Positions 44,055 to 53,101 of a stretch of 64,000 bases of DNA are shown here, one piece after another. Numbering within the stretch: the stretch's first letter is position 1; each line of letters starts with the position of its first letter. The stretch covers positions 62,001 through 126,000 of the forward strand of contig CAWHFP010000021.1 of assembly GCA_963828445.1 (NCBI GenBank). Direction: 5' to 3'. The DNA is from Bog-532 sp963828445. Its GTDB lineage: Bacteria > Actinomycetota > Actinomycetes > Streptosporangiales > Streptosporangiaceae. The position numbers and the translations under genes were made by a program. Below the pieces are notes generated by a model, which had not been told where the DNA came from, searched no databases, and was given only the letters and a program-made list of their open reading frames with translations.

Positions 44055-46340
44055 ATGCGAGTGGTGCTGCGCGGGCGCTCGGCCGAGCTGACGGTGGCGT
44101 TCGGGCCGCTGCGGCGGGCGGGGCGCGCCGGCAGGGTGGGGTGCTGCTGGTCACCGGGGAGCCCGGCATCGGCAAGAGCGCACTGCTGGCCGCGGTGGCC
44201 GCCGAAGCCAGCGCGCAGGGCTTCCGGGTGGGCGCGGCGGCCGGACCCGGGTCCGGGCTGGCCCCGTTGCTGCTGTCGTGGTGGACGACCTGCGGAGGTG
44301 AGCGGGGGGCCGGATCACCCTGCGTGTGCGCTGGGCGCCGGCGAGCTCCCGCGACTTCCTGGCTGGCCTGGACGAGGCCGGGCCGCTGGGGTCCGGGTCG
44401 AGGGGTGCGGCTGGGCCCGCTGCCCCGGCCGGAGGTGGCCGCGCTGGCCCGGGACCGCCTCGGCCGGGAGCCGGACGGCGCGCTGCGGCGCAGCTGGCCG
44501 GCAGCGACGGCAACCCGCGGCTGGCGGTGGCGGTCCTGGACGGCCTGGCTCAGGCGGCGGCCCGGGGTGAGCCGACCGACCGAATCCCGTCGGTGCTGGT
44601 CCGGACGGTACGGCGGGTGCTGGCCGGCCTCGGTCCGGAGCCCGGGAGCTGACCGAACTGGCCGCGGTGCTGGACGGGCCCATGACGGTCAGCCAGGCCT
44701 GCGCGCTGCTGCCCGGGCAGACCGAGGCGGAGGTGGCCCGGGCCATCGATCTGTCCATCGCGGCCGGGTTGCTGAGCGGGTCCGGACCCGCGCTACGACC
44801 GAGGTTCGGCCTGATCAGGGAGGCAATCTACGGCGACCTGCCCGGGTCGCGGCGGGCCGCCCTGCACCTGCGCTGCGGCCAGCTCCTGCTGGCCGCGGGC
44901 GGGGATCCCCGGGCTGCGGCGGTCCACGCGCGGGCGGCGGCCCGCGACGGCCGGGCGGCCGCGGCGGCGCTCATCTCCCGGCAGGCGGCCGCGGGCCTGC
45001 TGCCGGGAGACCCCTCCGCTGCCGCGCAGGTGATCACTGATCTACGCCGATCCATTTCATCTAATGACACGGGGCTGGAGGCCACGGTCCATGACACTGA
45101 CCTGCTGCTCCGGGCCCAGCACGACCAGACCGCGCTGGAGGCCGCCGGCCTGGGCCTGGCCCGCACCGACGACCCGGCGGCCCGGGCCGGGCTGCAGGTC
45201 CTGGCGGCCCGGGCGCTGATCGCCCTCGACCGGCCGGGCGAGGCCCTGGGCCGGATCCGGGCGGCCGCGGCCCAGCCGGGCGGGCTGACCATGGGCCCGG
45301 TCCGGGCCCGGCTGGACGCGGCCGAGGCCCGGGCCCTGGCCGCCTGCGCGCCCGAGGAGGTGGCCCGGGCCGCGGCCGCCCGGGCGCTGGCCGCCGCTCG
45401 GGCCACCGGCGACCGCCCGGCCGAAATACTCGCGGTCGAGGCCCTGGCCGAGGCCAGCCGGCGGCACGGCCGGGCCGCCGAGGCTCTCCGGCAGGGCCGG
45501 GTCCTGCGCACGCTGGCGGGCCCGGGTCACCCGGCCCAGCTTTCCCGGGAGATCTTCGCCCTGCAGCAGGCGGACCGGCTCACCGACGCGGGCCTGCTGC
45601 TGGCCGCGGCACGTCATCGCGTGCCTGCGCGGCGAAGCCGGGACGACGCTGGCCCGGCTGACCGGGCCGGAGCTGCGGGCGGCGCGCGGGCGGGGTGCGC
45701 CGTGGTTGTGGCAGCCCGGGGCGATGCGGCTGGTGGCCCAGCTCGGGCTGGCCGCGGGCGACCGCGACCTGGCCAGGTCGGCGGCGGCGGTGGCCGAGGC
45801 GGCGGCGGCCCGGAACCCCGGGCTGGCGGTGGCCGGCGGGCTGGCCCGGCAGGTGCGCGGTCTGGTTCACGGCGATGCCAGGCTGCTGGGCCGGGGCTGG
45901 GAACTGCTGCGGGACAGCTCGCGGCCGCTGGTCCGGGCGGGCGCCGCCCAGGACTACGGCGCCGCGCTGCTGGCCGGCCCGGGCGCGGGGTCGCGAGCGG
46001 CCGGGGTGCGGCTGCTGGACGAAGCGCGGGAGACGTTCGGCCAGATCGGGGCGGCCGGGCCGCAGCGGGCCGTGGAGCTGGCGCTGCGGCGGGCCGGGAA
46101 GCCAGCCCGGGCCGCGGCGCCCGCCGCGGGCTGGGACTCCCTCACGGCGGCCGAACGTAAGGTCGCGGACCTGGTCAGCTGGGGTTACACCAACCGGGCC
46201 GCGGCCAGCCAGCTGGGTCTGTCACCGAACACGATCGGCACCCACGTGCGCTCGATCTTCAGCAAGCTGCACATTCAGTCCCGGGTCCAGCTGGCCAACC
46301 TGCGGCATGAGACCCAGCCGCCGGGACGGCCCCGGGCTCA
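44055..46340 (+). pseudogene. LuxR-family ATP-binding regulator, multiply frameshifted
   Basis: Collinear fragments in at least four frame changes. They start MRVVLRGRSAELTVAFGPLR and continue with Walker A LLVTGEPGIGKSALLAAVAA, then a block PGQTEAEVARAIDLSIAAGL, and helical repeats to about 45600. The last part ends in a LuxR helix-turn-helix, SLTAAERKVADLVSWGYTNR and LSPNTIGTHVRSIFSKLHIQ. Length (about 760 residues) is below the usual 900, and no Walker B motif is evident between 44300 and 44640. So a deletion may add to the frame changes. Decayed gene or heavily mis-sequenced. The 3' end is approximate; it meets the convergent tautomerase gene. Confidence 0.65.
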
Positions 46341-46760
46341 GTCGCCGGCCAGGATCTTACGGGCCGTCTGGGCGATCTCGGCGTTGGTGAAGGCGTGCCC
46401 GTCAATGCCCCACCCGCCGTCGGGCGCCTCGGAGATCAGCACCCAGGTCCGCTCGGTCAGCGACGGGTCCCCGGCCGCGGCCGCCACGATCTCGGTCATC
46501 TCCCGGACCACGCCGAGCTTCTTGTCCCGGTCCAGGACGCCCACCGGAGTCAGCACGCTGATCCGCACGTAGGTGTGATCGCCGCTGGCGTTGCTGAGCG
46601 ATTCCGGGGCCAGCTCGTGCACGAACGCGGCCGTGTTGTCGGCGAAGAACGGGATATCCGGGACCGCCTCCCAGCGCATCATGCACGCGGCCAGGTCGCG
46701 GGCCAGCTTGTGGTGGTCGGCAAACGTCCCGGTCGCGGCGGTGACATCGATCATCGGCAT
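46338..46760 (-). CDS. tautomerase-superfamily protein
   Basis: 140 residues. ATG 46760 gives MPMIDVTAATGTFADHHKLA, placing the catalytic Pro directly after the initiator Met as needed in this superfamily; the open frame upstream is therefore not used. The second half, LDRDKKLGVVREMTEIVAAA and WVLISEAPDGGWGIDGHAF, repeats the beta-alpha-beta unit, as in fused tautomerases of the malonate-semialdehyde decarboxylase type. Likely a keto-enol or dehalogenation-type enzyme on a small acid; exact reaction unknown. Confidence 0.8.
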   Translation of the reverse strand: MPMIDVTAATGTFADHHKLARDLAACMMRWEAVPDIPFFADNTAAFVHELAPESLSNASGDHTYVRISVLTPVGVLDRDKKLGVVREMTEIVAAAAGDPSLTERTWVLISEAPDGGWGIDGHAFTNAEIAQTARKILAGD

Positions 46761-46949
46761 GGTCAGGCTCCTCGATGGGTGGGCGAGCTGGTGCTCGGGG
46801 CCAGCCGCAGCCTGCCTGACCTGGGCGGCTGGCCGCCTCACCCGAACAGGTGAAAAAGCCCGGCTGGTCGCAAATTGAGACCTGCGCGACGGCGGCGGCG
46901 CGTTGCGATGACCATGCGAGGTCCGCGCTCAAAGGGGAGAACCGCGAGA

Positions 46950-47414
46950 ATGACCGAAGCTGCGCAGGCACCCGAGGCTGACGGCGTGTTCCGGCTGATC
47001 TACCGGAGCCGGAACCTGATCCCCGCCGATGACCGCAAGACCGAGCTCGGCTCGCTGTTCAGCGCGGCCCGCTCCAGCAACAAGAAGCGGGCCATCACCG
47101 GGGCCCTGCTCGTCCACGGGGACTGGTTCGCGCAGGTCCTGGAGGGCAGCGAGGAGCCGGTGCGGGCGTTGTTCGCCCACATCGAGCGGGATGGGCGGCA
47201 CGACCGCGTCTCCGTGCTCGAGGCCGGGCCGGCCCAGCGGGTCTTCGGCCGGTGGAACATGGCCCGGGTGTCGGCGGACGGCGAGCCGGACATCCCGCTG
47301 ATCGCGCACCGGGACGGGATCTCGCCCGCGGCCGGCCGGGGCACCACCCCCGATCAGGAGGCCGTCCTCGACGTCATGCGCCAGGCCACCCGGGACGACG
47401 CCCACGCGGTCTGA
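46950..47414 (+). CDS. BLUF-domain blue-light photoreceptor
   Basis: 154 residues from ATG 46950 with AAGGGGAGA upstream. The BLUF FAD domain is complete: Tyr18 in RLIYRSRN, Asn44 in SSNKKRAITGALL, Gln62 in DWFAQVLEGSEEP, and a Trp/Met segment in FGRWNMARV. These form the light-sensing hydrogen-bond network. The C-terminal 40 residues form a short helix and tail with no output domain, so it should signal by protein contact. A VOC gene and an RsbW-like kinase follow on the same strand. Confidence 0.88.
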   Translation: MTEAAQAPEADGVFRLIYRSRNLIPADDRKTELGSLFSAARSSNKKRAITGALLVHGDWFAQVLEGSEEPVRALFAHIERDGRHDRVSVLEAGPAQRVFGRWNMARVSADGEPDIPLIAHRDGISPAAGRGTTPDQEAVLDVMRQATRDDAHAV

Positions 47415-47468
47415 TCGGCCGGCGCCGGTCGGCCCGTAAATGTCGGTGGGCCCGGTTATGGTGCGGGT

Positions 47469-47843
47469 ATGGATTGGAAACTTGAACTGGTGTTCGTACC
47501 CGTGTCCGATGTGGACCGGGCCAAGTCTTTCTACACCGACCAGGTCGGCTTCCACGCCGACTACGACCAGCAGGTCAACGAGAAGCTGCGGTTCGTCCAG
47601 CTGACCCCGCCCGGGTCGGCGTGCTCGATCGCGATCGGCACCGGGCTGATCGACTCGGAGCCCGGCATCCTGCGCAACCTGCAGATCGTGGTCGAGGACG
47701 TGGCCGCCGCCCGCCAGCAGCTGCTCGACCGCGGGGTCGTGGCCAGCGAGATCGATGTGCAGGAGTGGGGCTCGTTCGTGACGTTCAGCGACCCGGACGG
47801 CAACACCTGGGCCTTGCAGCAACTCCCCGCGAGAGGGGAGTGA
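47469..47843 (+). CDS. VOC-family (glyoxalase-like) protein
   Basis: 124 residues, MDWKLELVFVPVSDVDRAKS, then FYTDQVGFHADYDQQVN and a closing EWGSFVTFSDPDGNTWALQQ. These match the paired beta-alpha-beta-beta-beta units of vicinal oxygen chelate proteins, including the SDPDGN turn and a late Glu or Gln. A His and Glu for metal binding cannot be fully assigned: the first strand has Glu6 where a His is often seen. It may be a lyase, isomerase or binding protein. It stands between the BLUF and RsbW-like genes. Confidence 0.85.
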   Translation: MDWKLELVFVPVSDVDRAKSFYTDQVGFHADYDQQVNEKLRFVQLTPPGSACSIAIGTGLIDSEPGILRNLQIVVEDVAAARQQLLDRGVVASEIDVQEWGSFVTFSDPDGNTWALQQLPARGE

Positions 47844-47911
47844 CGGTGGGTACAGTGCGGTGCGGCTCACGTTAGGGAACTGCTCCCCCGGGCACAAGCG
47901 GTGAGTCATGC

Positions 47912-48421
47912 ATGATCACCGGCGCGCCGGAGGTGGCGGACGTGGAAATCAAGATGGTGCTGTACCTCCCGCGCGACGCGGCGAGTGTCCCGGTCAGCCG
48001 GCAGGTCCTGGACGGCTGCCTGCAGACGCTGGGCGTCAGCCCGGACACCCGCACCGACATCGCGCTGGCCCTGAGCGAAGCCTGCGCCAACGTGATCCAG
48101 CATGCTGACCCGGCCGATGAGTACGAGGTCCTGGCTACGACCGGCAAGGGGCGCTGTGTGATCGAGGTGATCAACACCGCGCACCGTGACGCCACGGACG
48201 CCGGCGGCGACGATGGTCCCGGCGGCCAGGTGTTCACGCCACCGCAGGCGCCTGTCTCCCCCACCGCCGAGCACGGCCGGGGCCTGCAGATCATCGACGC
48301 GGTGGCGGACAACGTCCGGCTGACCCGCAACACCAGTGACGGCACCACCGTGCACTTCGAGAAGGAACTGGACTGGGTGGCCGACGCTCCGGGACGGGCG
48401 CTCTTCAGTGCCCCCAGCTAG
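47912..48421 (+). CDS. RsbW-type serine kinase / anti-sigma ATP-binding protein
   Basis: 169 residues of the HATPase_c_2 type. The N-box is in TDIALALSEACANVIQHADP, and the G-box in EHGRGLQIIDAVADNVRL. The linker between them (DGPGGQVFTPPQAPVSPT) is Pro/Gly-rich. Such proteins bind sigma factors or phosphorylate anti-sigma antagonists. Neither a cognate sigma factor nor a STAS antagonist is adjacent. The BLUF gene two genes upstream makes a light-linked partner switch conceivable. ATG start at 47912. Confidence 0.82.
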   Translation: MITGAPEVADVEIKMVLYLPRDAASVPVSRQVLDGCLQTLGVSPDTRTDIALALSEACANVIQHADPADEYEVLATTGKGRCVIEVINTAHRDATDAGGDDGPGGQVFTPPQAPVSPTAEHGRGLQIIDAVADNVRLTRNTSDGTTVHFEKELDWVADAPGRALFSAPS

Positions 48422-48439
48422 ATCGGGGTCAGCTAGATC
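48415..48439. repeat. 15-base period duplication across two convergent stop codons
   Basis: CAGCTAGATC occurs at 48415 and 48430. The first contains the TAG of the RsbW-like gene and the second the stop (plus-strand CTA) of the convergent hydrolase. Confidence 0.55.
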
Positions 48440-49374
48440 AGCTGGCCGTTCCGGTCCGGGGCCAGGAACGGGATGAGCTCGGCCAGGAGGGCCTCGGGCT
48501 GCTCCTCGGGCAGGTAGTGGCCACAGTTGGCGACGATCACGTTGACCGGGTCGGCCGCGATGAGCTGGCCGATCTCGCCGACCCGGGGGCCCAGGCTCTG
48601 GTCGCCGGCCAGGGTCAGCACCGGGATGGTGAGCGGGTACGCGCGGCGCCGCTCGTTCTGTTCCATGATCTCGTCGATGGCGCGGTAGAACTCGAAGCTG
48701 GCCCGGAGCGCGTCGGCGCTGCGGGCCAGGGTCTGCACGTAGAAGCCCACCGCGGCCTCGGGCAGCGGGACCGCGGCCTTGACCGCGAACTGATCGCCGA
48801 AGTACAGGTGCTCGCGGCCCCGGACCAGTTCCTCGTTCAGGCCCCGCTTGCGGTTGAACGCGAAATGCCAGAGCCGGTCGTTGGCCGCCTCGGGCCCGAG
48901 CAGGGGCGGCGACGGGGCGACCCCGGGAATGCTGGCCTCGGCCAGCGCCAGCCGGGTGATCCGGCCCGGGTGGTCGGCCGCGGCCGCGTAGGCGGTCCAC
49001 ATGCCGACGTCGTGCCCGGCCAGGGCGAACCGCGCGTAACCGAACTGGTCCATGAGGGCGATGAGCTCGCGGGCCAGGGTCGCGGAGTCGTAACCGCCGG
49101 GCGGTTTGTCGGAGACGCCTACCCCGCGCGGGTCGACCGCGACCACGGAAAAGTCCTGGGCCAGCCGCGGCATGACCAGCCGCCAGGCGTACCAGGTCTG
49201 TGGCCAGCCACCGACCAGCAGCAGCGGCGGGCCGTCGCCGCCGGCCACCGTGTGCAGCCGCACCCCGTCCACATCGACCAGCCGGCTTTCAAACTGCCCG
49301 GCAAACCCGGCGGGCAGCCCGGGCACCCCGGTCACGGTCCCGAACCCGGTCACCGGTTCACCTGGCTGCGGCAT
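48433..49374 (-). CDS. alpha/beta-hydrolase, epoxide-hydrolase-like
   Basis: 313 residues. The HGxP-like oxyanion element is VGGWPQTWYAWRLVMPRLAQ, the strand VVAVDPRGVGVSDKPPGGYD, the nucleophile elbow GHDVGMWTAYAAAADHP with Asp in place of Ser, and the catalytic His in NCGHYLPEEQPEALL. An Asp nucleophile is typical of epoxide hydrolases and haloalkane dehalogenases. The conserved cap Tyr residues cannot be assigned by eye. No signal peptide. It lies just downstream of the PatB gene on the same strand, 15 bases apart. Confidence 0.83.
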   Translation of the reverse strand: MPQPGEPVTGFGTVTGVPGLPAGFAGQFESRLVDVDGVRLHTVAGGDGPPLLLVGGWPQTWYAWRLVMPRLAQDFSVVAVDPRGVGVSDKPPGGYDSATLARELIALMDQFGYARFALAGHDVGMWTAYAAAADHPGRITRLALAEASIPGVAPSPPLLGPEAANDRLWHFAFNRKRGLNEELVRGREHLYFGDQFAVKAAVPLPEAAVGFYVQTLARSADALRASFEFYRAIDEIMEQNERRRAYPLTIPVLTLAGDQSLGPRVGEIGQLIAADPVNVIVANCGHYLPEEQPEALLAELIPFLAPDRNGQLI

Positions 49375-49389
49375 GGCTTCTCTCCCGGG

Positions 49390-50575
49390 CTAAGGCCGGC
49401 CAACCGAGCGGACGGCGGCGGCCAGCTGGGTGACGATCCGGGTCAGGATGGGGCGGGGGGTGGCGAAGTTGAGGCGGACGTGGCCGCGGCCGGCGTCACC
49501 GAAGGCGGGGCCGTCGTTGACCAGGACCTGGGCCCGGTCCAGGAAGAACGGGCCCGGGCTGTCACCCAGGCCCAGCGGGCGGCAGTCCAGCCAGGCCAGG
49601 TAGGTGCCTTCGGGCGGCCGGTAGCGGACCGCGGGCAGGTGCTCGGCCAGCAGGCCGGCCAGCAGGACCCGGTTGCCGTCCAGGTAGCCGACCACGTCGG
49701 CCAGCCAGTCCTGGCCGCGGGCGAACGCGGCGATGTTGGCTTCCACCCCCAGCGTGCTGGTGCCGCGCTCGTACAGGATCGCGGCCTCGGTCGCGGCCCA
49801 GGTCGCCTCGTCGGCCTCGTTGCTCAAGATCAGCTGGGCGCACTTGACCCCGGGCAGGTTCCAGCCCTTGGAGGCCGAGGTCGCGGTGATCGCGTGGCCC
49901 GCAGCCGTGGACGACACCGAGGCGTACGGGACGTACCGGTGCCCGGCGTACACCAGCGGCGCGTGGATCTCGTCGGCGAACACCCGGCCGCCGTGGGCGT
50001 CCACCACCGCGGCCACGGCGCGCAGTTCGTCTCGGGGTGTAGACCCGGCCCGCGGGGTTGCACGGGTTGCACAGGATCAGCAGGTGGCCGCCGGCCCGGA
50101 AAGCGGCGGCGATCCCGTCCAGGTCAAGGGCCAGCAGGCCGCCGTCGGTGACCATCGGGACCTGGATGATCTTCCGTCCCAGCGCGGGCGGGACGGTGAG
50201 GAACGGCATATAGGCCGGCGTGGGCAGCACTACCGGCGAACCGGGCCGGGAGAACACGCTGATCGCCGCCTCCAGGCCCTTGATCACGTCGGGCAGCGGC
50301 TTGATCCGGACTGGGTCCACGGTCCAGCCCTGCCCGGCCAGCCAGGCCGCCACCGTCGCCGACAGCTCGGTGGCCGTGGCCGGGGGCAGGTAGCCGTAGG
50401 CATGGCGGCTCATCGCGGCCCGCAGCGCGTCCTCGACGGCCGGGGCGGTGCCGAAGTCCATCTCGGCCACGAAGGCGCCCAGCACCTCCGGGCCCGCGGC
50501 GGTCCACTTCAGGCTGGCGCGGCGGCGCAGTTCGGCCAGGCTGATCTGATCCAGGGCGGCGGCCAGCCCGCTCAT
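49390..50575 (-). CDS. PatB/MalY-type PLP-dependent C-S lyase, frameshifted
   Basis: About 394 residues from ATG 50575. It begins MSGLAAALDQISLAELRRRA and has KWTAAGPEVLGAFVAEMDFG, VVLPTPAYMPFLTVPPALG and CNPCNPAGRVYTP, the cofactor-binding NPxNP variant. After a base change near 50040 it continues FADEIHAPLVYAGHRYVPYA, then the PLP Lys in ITATSASKGWNLPGVKCAQL. Known relatives cleave cystathionine or other beta-C-S bonds. Its start ATG overlaps the TGA of the preceding F420-reductase gene, so the two are co-translated. No frameshift repair is needed near the active site. Confidence 0.85.
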
Positions 50576-51241
50576 CGGACAGCGGCGGCCAGCGCCCGGC
50601 GGATGGTGCCCGCACTGGCCGGGCGGCCGCGCTCGTCGTCCATCGGACCCGTACACCGTGCCGTACACCGGCTGGCCGGGTTGCTGCCGCCAGCTCTCGG
50701 CCAGCGGGCCGTAGTCCACCGAGCCGTAGCCGATCGAGTCCAGGAACTGGGTCACCGCGCCGGTGGCCTGCGTGTTGTCACCCGCGATGGGCAGGTAGGA
50801 GCGGCCCGGGTCACTGGCCGGCCGGGCCAGGTTCTGCAGGTGCCGGTAGAAGATGTTGTTGAACACCTTGACCACCGAGGCGCCGGGCAGATGGCGCTGG
50901 AGCAGCTCGCTGCTGGTGACCTGCCCCGAATCCAGGTCGGCGATGTTCCCGTCCCGCGCGGGATAGTAGTTGCAGGCGTCGAGCACGGCCTTGTCCACCA
51001 CCGGCCGGACCGGGACGTGGCGAAAGGCGGCCAGCGGAGTGGCCACCACCACCAGGTCGCCGTCTTCGGCCGCTTCGCCCACGTGGCAGGCCCGGGCCAT
51101 GGGGCCGAGCTCGGCGACCAGATCCTTGAGGGTGTCCGGGCCGCGGGAGTTGCTCAGGATCACCGTGTGCCCGGCGGCCACGCTGAGCCGGGCCACCGTG
51201 CCGCCGATCTTCCCGCTGCCGATAAATCCCACCGTCGCCAT
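50572..51241 (-). CDS. NADPH-dependent F420 reductase-like protein, frameshifted near its end
   Basis: About 222 residues from ATG 51241, MATVGFIGSGKIGGTVARLS, an F420-reductase/NPDR Rossmann motif. It is followed by ILSNSRGPDTLKDLVAELGP and VVVATPLAAFRHVPV, CNYYPARDGNI and VVKVFNNIFYRHLQNLA. Near 50640 one base is missing; the next frame gives DDERGRPASAGTIRRALAAA and a TGA that overlaps the PatB start as ATGA. It would reduce F420 with NADPH or act on a related substrate. Upstream, the Lrp gene is on the same strand. Confidence 0.85.
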
Positions 51242-51254
51242 GTTTGCGATGATC

Positions 51255-51734
51255 TCACTGGTGCGGCTGGTCGTCCCGGGCCGGGGGGATCTGCTGGTTG
51301 CGGATGTGCTCATAGACCACGCTGGTGCGGACGTCGGCCACCTCCGGGCGCTGGGTGAGCCGGTCGATGACAAAGGCGTACAGGTCCTGGTTGCCGCCCA
51401 CCGCCACGTGGATGAGGAAGTCCTCGTGGCCGGAGACCACGAACACGCCGAGGGTCTCGGGCAAGCCACTGACCCAGTCCCGGAACCGTTCGATGGTGGA
51501 CCGGGACGGAGGCCGGATTCGCACCGCGATCAGGGCCTGCACCGGCCGCCCGAGCTGAGCCAGGTCCACGTCGAGCCGGGCACCGCGGATCACCCCGCGC
51601 TGCCGGAGGCTGCGGGTGCGGTCCAGCGCGGTGGTGGGCGATACCCCGACCGCGGCGGCGATGTCCCGGTTGGTCCGCCGTGCGTCCGCCTGCAATTCCC
51701 GCAAGATGGCCGTATCTAGTTCATCCAAATCCAT
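51255..51734 (-). CDS. Lrp/AsnC-family regulator
   Basis: 159 residues from ATG 51734. The helix-turn-helix is MDLDELDTAILRELQADARR, RTNRDIAAAVGVSPTTALD and RTRSLRQRGVIRGARLDVDL. The C-terminal ligand-binding (RAM) domain has VQALIAVRIRPPSRSTIERF and ETLGVFVVSGHEDFLIHVAV. It is divergent from the DUF2000 gene; two inverted repeats in the gap (51751 and 51806) are candidate sites. It lies 13 bases before the F420-reductase/PatB pair and probably controls amino-acid-linked genes on one or both sides. Confidence 0.9.
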   Translation of the reverse strand: MDLDELDTAILRELQADARRTNRDIAAAVGVSPTTALDRTRSLRQRGVIRGARLDVDLAQLGRPVQALIAVRIRPPSRSTIERFRDWVSGLPETLGVFVVSGHEDFLIHVAVGGNQDLYAFVIDRLTQRPEVADVRTSVVYEHIRNQQIPPARDDQPHQ

Positions 51735-51750
51735 GATGACCGCGTCTCTT

Positions 51751-51765
51751 CCGTACAAAGTACGG
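51751..51765. promoter_or_regulatory. perfect inverted repeat, candidate Lrp site 1
   Basis: CCGTAC-AAA-GTACGG, 16 bases before the Lrp start (complement). It shares the half-site CGTAC/GTACG with the repeat at 51806, both in the 101-base divergent gap. Confidence 0.55.
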
Positions 51766-51805
51766 ACTATTTGCTTCGAGTCCGCATGTCTGCCTAGGGT
51801 ACAGC

Positions 51806-51819
51806 CGTACTGACGTACG
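51806..51819. promoter_or_regulatory. inverted repeat, candidate Lrp site 2
   Basis: CGTAC-TGAC-GTACG, 16 bases before the ATG of the DUF2000 gene, overlapping its probable promoter. The half-site GTACG is the same as in site 1. Confidence 0.5.
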
Positions 51820-51835
51820 AAAGGAAGAACATTAG

Positions 51836-52318
51836 ATGCCTGAGGCTCCCGACGCGCCCCCGCAACTCGGCTACCAGCCCGACGAGATCATCACCAGCGA
51901 GCCGACCCGGGCCGCCCGGTACAAGTGGGCCATCGTGGTCGACACCACGGTGCCGGCCGGGCCCATGGCCAACGCGGTGGCCTGCGTGGCCGCGGCCACC
52001 GGGGCCCTGGTCGGCGGGCTGATCGCGCCCGGCGGCCCGGACGCCTCCGGGTACCTCCACCCCGGGCTGCCCTGGGCCGGGTGCACGATCCTGGGCGGCA
52101 GCCCCGAGGAGATCGCGGCGGTCCGGGCCCGGGCCACCGCCGCCGACGGCGTGCTGGTGGCCGACATGCCGGCTTCAGCCCAGACCAACCGGGTGTACGA
52201 CGACTACCTGGCCGAACTGGCCGGCACCAAGCCGGACGACCTCAACGTCATCGCGTTCAGCGTGATCGGGCCGCGCAACCGGGTCGACAAGATGGTGAAG
52301 AAGCTGGCCTTGCTGTAA
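51836..52318 (+). CDS. DUF2000-family protein
   Basis: 160 residues, start ATG 51836 with AAGGAAG upstream. KWAIVVDTTVPAGPMANAVA and CVAAATGALVGGLIAPGG match the DUF2000 fold, which resembles peptidyl-tRNA hydrolase II; CTILGGSPEEIAAVRARATA and the segment AFSVIGPRNRVDKMVKKLAL close it. Function of the family is unknown. It is divergent from the Lrp gene and likely its target through the two repeats. Its end overlaps the convergent repeat protein by 144 bases on paper, so one of the two 3' ends may be shifted. Confidence 0.82.
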   Translation: MPEAPDAPPQLGYQPDEIITSEPTRAARYKWAIVVDTTVPAGPMANAVACVAAATGALVGGLIAPGGPDASGYLHPGLPWAGCTILGGSPEEIAAVRARATAADGVLVADMPASAQTNRVYDDYLAELAGTKPDDLNVIAFSVIGPRNRVDKMVKKLALL

Positions 52319-52792
52319 GCGGGGCGGGCCGGGCTCGGAGCCGGGGGCCACTGGGCCGGGGCCGGCGTCAGGCTTCCCGGCGCCGGGGACGGCCGCATCG
52401 GGGATTTCCGCGCCGGGGACGCCCGTACCGGGGATGTCCGCGCCGGGGACGGCCGCGCCGGGGATGTCCGCGCCGGGGATGTCCGCGTCGAGCAGGGCAC
52501 TGGCGCCGGCGGCGCGGGTGGTGGAGTTCTCGCTGCGCTCGCGCAGCCGGGCCAGGGTCTCGGCGTCCCCGAGCGGGACCGCCGCCTCCAGCCGGTCGCT
52601 GTCCTGCACGTCGGGCAGGTCCATCACCGCGTCGACCAGGCTGGCCCGGCGGCCGGGCGGGATCTGGCCCGCCGCGGCCCGGAGCGAAGCCTGCGCGACG
52701 CCGGTTTCGGGCGGGATCGTGACGTCGGCCGCGGCCACCGTCTGCTCGCCCTCTTTGATCTCGAGATGGTGGTGCGCACCAGGGTCGGTCAT
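52175..52792 (-). CDS. hypothetical protein with pentapeptide-like repeats
   Basis: ATG 52792 gives MTDPGAHHHLEIKEGEQTVA. A helical part follows (IPPGRRASLVDAVMDLPDVQ, RLEAAVPLGDAETLARLRER), then a run of five-residue units of the type ADIPG, ADIPG, AAVPG, ADIPG, TGVPG, AEIPD (encoded roughly at 52370-52500). The units repeat with period 15 bases. They resemble pentapeptide repeats but have Pro at position four, unlike the classical A-N-L-x-x. The C-terminal 50 residues overlap the DUF2000 gene and may be out of frame. I recognise no family. Confidence 0.5.
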   Translation of the reverse strand: MTDPGAHHHLEIKEGEQTVAAADVTIPPETGVAQASLRAAAGQIPPGRRASLVDAVMDLPDVQDSDRLEAAVPLGDAETLARLRERSENSTTRAAGASALLDADIPGADIPGAAVPGADIPGTGVPGAEIPDAAVPGAGKPDAGPGPVAPGSEPGPPRLQQGQLLHHLVDPVARPDHAERDDVEVVRLGAGQFGQVVVVHPVGLG

Positions 52793-53101
52793 GGCTGGCT
52801 CCCGGAGGGGGCGAGGGTGGGCGATGGCCAGCGTCCTTGTCGGCCGTAAGGCTCGGGTACTGCCCTGCCCGGGGCCGGAGGCGGGCAAACGGCCCCGGGC
52901 GACGGAACTCCGGGGACCGGGCGCGGGCCCAATGGCCGTGGCTACTGGGGGTCATTTCTGCTATGCAGCGCCCGTCCGGCCGCGTAAAATCTCACCGAGC
53001 GTTAAGGTGTGAACCCGCATCAGTCATTACCAAACCGCTTTAGCCCGCCCACTACGACAGGTCTTTTCTTCACGCCCATGGGATACCGAGCTGAGTCCGC
53101 G

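Noticed and set aside
52370..52500. CRISPR-like repeat
   Set aside because: Period 15 with no spacers, inside a reading frame that encodes five-residue units.
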